Origin: Hungatella sp. UBA5982
Lineage (GTDB): Bacteria > Bacillota > Clostridia > Lachnospirales > Lachnospiraceae
NCBI GenBank assembly: GCA_002429965.1
Contig: DJBG01000093.1
Location: 4,399 to 12,964 of the forward strand
DNA length: 8,566 nt
Direction of reading: 5' to 3'
The position numbers and the translations under genes were made by a program. Under the pieces are notes generated by a model. The model saw only the letters and a program-made list of their open reading frames with translations, was not told the DNA's origin and did no database searches. This document shows positions 7,901 to 8,566 of the stretch, in pieces (the first letter of the stretch is position 1; each line of letters starts with the position of its first letter).

Positions 7901-8566
7901 CTTAAATCTGGCTTTGCTGAACGGAATCCATGAACTGCTTTCATATTTTCCAGGACCGGTTATGGCGAACTGTATTCCGGCTACCTTGTCGTTGCCTGCA
8001 TTATCCGCCTTCTTAAGGCTTAAGCTGTATTCGGTTCTGGTATTCCTAATAAGGTTGCCCTCAAGGCCAGAAAGCTCTGCCGACTGCCCATTGGTTTCGA
8101 TCCGGAATTCGATATCAGCCTGCTTCTTTGTGATATCGTATCCATCAGGCACCCGGATTTCTGACAGGGTGTAGGTTCCATATGGGATTCCGGTCAATAT
8201 TACCTTACCAGATACCACCTCAAATTCTACCATACTGTCTGTTGCCGTTACCTTTGTCACTCCCATAGAGGCCGGATCCGCCTTCATGGCATTTATAAAT
8301 GCCTTCCAGGCATCCTCTACCACAGCATCCTTTTTCTCAATCCTAAATGCTGCTCCGCCAAGCTCCTTTTCCGTCAATCCGTCCAGCTTTGTAAATTCCA
8401 GAGTTCCGGATACATAGCCGTTCTTAACCGTTATAGTGCTTGGTATTGGGGTTCCGGCCGACTTAAATTCCTTGCTGAGAAGCTCCCAGGCTTTCTGACC
8501 CTTCACCTGATAGGATTCCATTGGAACCATATCACCGGACTGTGCACCGACAATCTCATATCCCAC
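4910..8566 (-). CDS. LPXTG-anchored surface protein with nine SpaA/Cna-B-like domains (5' end outside window)
   Basis: The visible 1218 residues are the C-terminal part of a longer secreted protein; the frame is open at the window edge, so the true start and signal peptide are missing. Nine immunoglobulin-like SpaA/Cna-B domains follow one another, at about residues 53-176, 178-304, 309-432, 434-540, 542-638, 641-767, 769-891, 893-1019 and 1021-1126. Each has a Lys in its first strand (e.g. K60, K186, K315), a Glu in a LxEIxAPxGY-like motif (E136, E255, E394), and most have an Asn or Asp in the last strand (N175, N304, N431). This pattern forms internal Lys-Asn/Asp isopeptide bonds in the family. 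A Gly-rich linker (1129-1146) leads to sortase motif LPKTG (1183-1187), a hydrophobic segment (about 1192-1211) and a KKKK tail. The protein is probably a wall-attached adhesin or pilin-like stalk. No sortase gene is in the window. Confidence 0.92.
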   Translation of the reverse strand: MGYEIVGAQSGDMVPMESYQVKGQKAWELLSKEFKSAGTPIPSTITVKNGYVSGTLEFTKLDGLTEKELGGAAFRIEKKDAVVEDAWKAFINAMKADPASMGVTKVTATDSMVEFEVVSGKVILTGIPYGTYTLSEIRVPDGYDITKKQADIEFRIETNGQSAELSGLEGNLIRNTRTEYSLSLKKADNAGNDKVAGIQFAITGPGKYESSSWIPFSKARFKLNDPTVKGYEVKQTNEDGLITWNLPYGDYKIEEFNAEGYESVEPFYVRIDADGTVSLLDGEGRGELTLNSSEQNQINLIVKNVIKTGSLNLEKIDGETRKAIGGAQFELSGTSVIDGAFAAYQNQVTGLGVSHVSTGNEDGRLWIKFQVDGTGDSKAGLLTEIPYGSYTLKEIKAPEGYLFSSGSEWTKDFTIESAEGLSFTGSNGIVNTPHELNIEKRDQMTEEILQGAVFVLMTADGNYVALDENNSYTGLKESQEEGSGFTTGSDGRVTIKRLPAGNYVLKEINAPANYGVSADKEITVLQSGNTETVMVYDVRNKAKIRINKAASHNHEMRLGGAVFEIYSDSGLTALAGTMTTENGGIGESEMLSLGTYYVKEQKAPAGYELSDRVYEVTLTSEREAYTVQADGNDFVTDDYGTGSLVFDKVDSLTGEALASARFSLTRKETKVDGAFEHFAEVLRNKSQDELEAMGINGVETEDGKIRFTAVNGHVDMKGIPYGTYTLKEEKAPKGYLSLNGKAEFDFTITEDQREADLGNGNAVVNERAQFELQLKKADNLGNTISGIKFEILGPGRYEENGVLSIFGANRFKTGADSDTGLFTTGEDGIIHLGLKHGDYRIREISTDRYDSIEPFYIRIDEEGKVSILKDNSKAVVVSNDALVTIAVTNTISTGNLEMEKVDGENTGKRLDGAEFVLSNLSTLVPGAWDSYRHQAASEGASWTAEQVVGNTITFVLNGKGVITNLPYGTYRLTEKKAPDGYLLGTTPWTAEFTINDANKEIRYTTPGLFEKTNGAIGNMPSKITVVKTNAVYADVKLTGAEFILKASDGRYVKLDNGSFAGYTDDRAAAGRFVTDNDGQFVIKRLPKDTYTFLETKAPAGYHINSNIPPVTLDGVNSFTITIQDEKIKGGGGSSGGPSGKDNPGGPGASVTIVPDPVPLANLPGEGSVDLITVDDGNVPLANLPKTGDRQNAAGKMMVALSGFMLALYAALNKKKKEN
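5015..5098 (-). repeat. Duplicated VPLANLP segment at the wall anchor
   Basis: The peptide VPLANLP occurs at residues 1157-1163 and again at 1178-1184, 21 residues apart. The second copy continues as LPKTG, the functional-looking sortase motif. The first continues as LPGEG, which resembles a sorting motif but lacks the Thr. The Asp-rich spacer between them (ITVDDGN) is typical of clostridial anchor regions that I recall, with PLAxxP just before LPKTG. Confidence 0.7.
5189..6646 (-). repeat. Second copy of the four-domain protein repeat (A'-B'-C'-D')
   Basis: Residues 641-1126 repeat the domain order of residues 53-540: A' (MGI..V, IPYGTYTLKEEKAPKGY), B' (LQLKKADNLGN, GPGRYE, EPFYIRIDEEGKVSIL), C' (TGNLEMEKVDG, NLPYGTYRLTEKKAPDGY) and D' (SDGRYVKLDN, DGQFVIKRLPKDTY). 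The two units are almost equal in length, 488 and 486 residues. The second unit is followed directly by the Gly-rich linker and the wall anchor. Confidence 0.75.
6647..6946 (-). other. Single spacer SpaA-like domain (E) between the two four-domain units
   Basis: Residues 541-640 form a shorter, unduplicated domain with the first-strand INKAA (K548), LGGAVFEIYSD and YYVKEQKAPAGY (E600). The last strand is unclear: the sequence QADGNDFVTDDY offers Asp or Asn residues but no clean match to the NTR/NER/NTP endings of its neighbours. It separates two otherwise parallel four-domain blocks. Confidence 0.65.
6947..8410 (-). repeat. First copy of a four-domain protein repeat (A-B-C-D)
   Basis: Residues 53-540 of the surface protein contain four different SpaA-like domains in the order A, B, C, D. 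The same order recurs in residues 641-1126. Matching pairs share unique features: B has LxLKKADNxGN and GPGKYE, C begins TGxLxxEK and has EIPYGSYTLKE, and D has SDGRVTIKRLPAGNY. The copies are diverged at the amino-acid level, so this is an old duplication and not a recombining DNA repeat. Confidence 0.75.

Noticed and set aside
7839..8174. Plus-strand frame of 111 codons inside the surface-protein gene
   Set aside because: It is antisense to a continuous frame of more than 1200 codons with clear domains; low-complexity Ser/Pro/Leu composition is typical of a shadow frame.
5189..8410. DNA-level tandem repeat or CRISPR-like array in the surface-protein gene
   Set aside because: The repetition is at the protein-domain level with strong divergence; I see no exact long direct repeats or regular spacers.
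4910..8566. Treating the GTG at 8564-8566 as the true start of the surface protein
   Set aside because: It is simply the first codon in the window; no signal peptide follows and the frame is open at the edge, so the gene is 5'-truncated by the window.

Overview
The window reads as a chromosomal segment of a low-to-moderate-GC Firmicute, most likely a member of the Lachnospiraceae (Clostridium cluster XIVa). Three things suggest this: a DUF3881-type protein, a clostridial hexameric glutamate dehydrogenase, and a large LPXTG-anchored surface protein ending in a VPLANLPKTGD-style sorting region. The assignment rests on remembered protein families and no search was run.

There are two compositional zones. 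Positions 1 to about 2040 are AT-rich (hand count 19/60 G+C at 601-660 and 15/60 at 1201-1260). They hold a plus-strand module: a strong promoter inside two TTGTATGC-type palindromes, a TTG-started class I O-methyltransferase-like gene, a MarR-family regulator 2 bp downstream, and the first part of a lipoprotein gene that loses sense after about 30 codons. The first 480 bases contain no convincing gene. From about 2044 to the end the DNA is richer in G+C (30/60 at 2581-2640, 34/60 at 3601-3660 and 5701-5760) and every gene lies on the minus strand. The change falls at the 3' end of an intact tRNA-Arg(CCT) gene, so the left part is probably acquired DNA next to a tRNA.

Read on the minus strand from right to left, the right part holds four units. 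First is a very long 5'-truncated surface protein built of nine SpaA/Cna-B-like domains with a C-terminal sortase signal, ending at a 16-bp-stem terminator. Next is gdhA, with its own promoter candidate, a perfect Shine-Dalgarno and one or two terminators. Then comes a DUF3881 protein. Last is tRNA-Arg, with a near-consensus promoter and its own terminator. These look like separate transcription units with no obvious shared pathway: surface adhesion or scaffold, ammonium assimilation, an unknown housekeeping protein, and translation.

I found no defence system, CRISPR array, insertion sequence or other clearly new machinery. The most notable observations are the supra-domain duplication A-B-C-D / E / A'-B'-C'-D' in the surface protein, with a shared predicted helical insert in its A and C domains; the promoter embedded in paired palindromes ahead of the methyltransferase-MarR pair; and the truncated lipoprotein running head-on into the tRNA gene.
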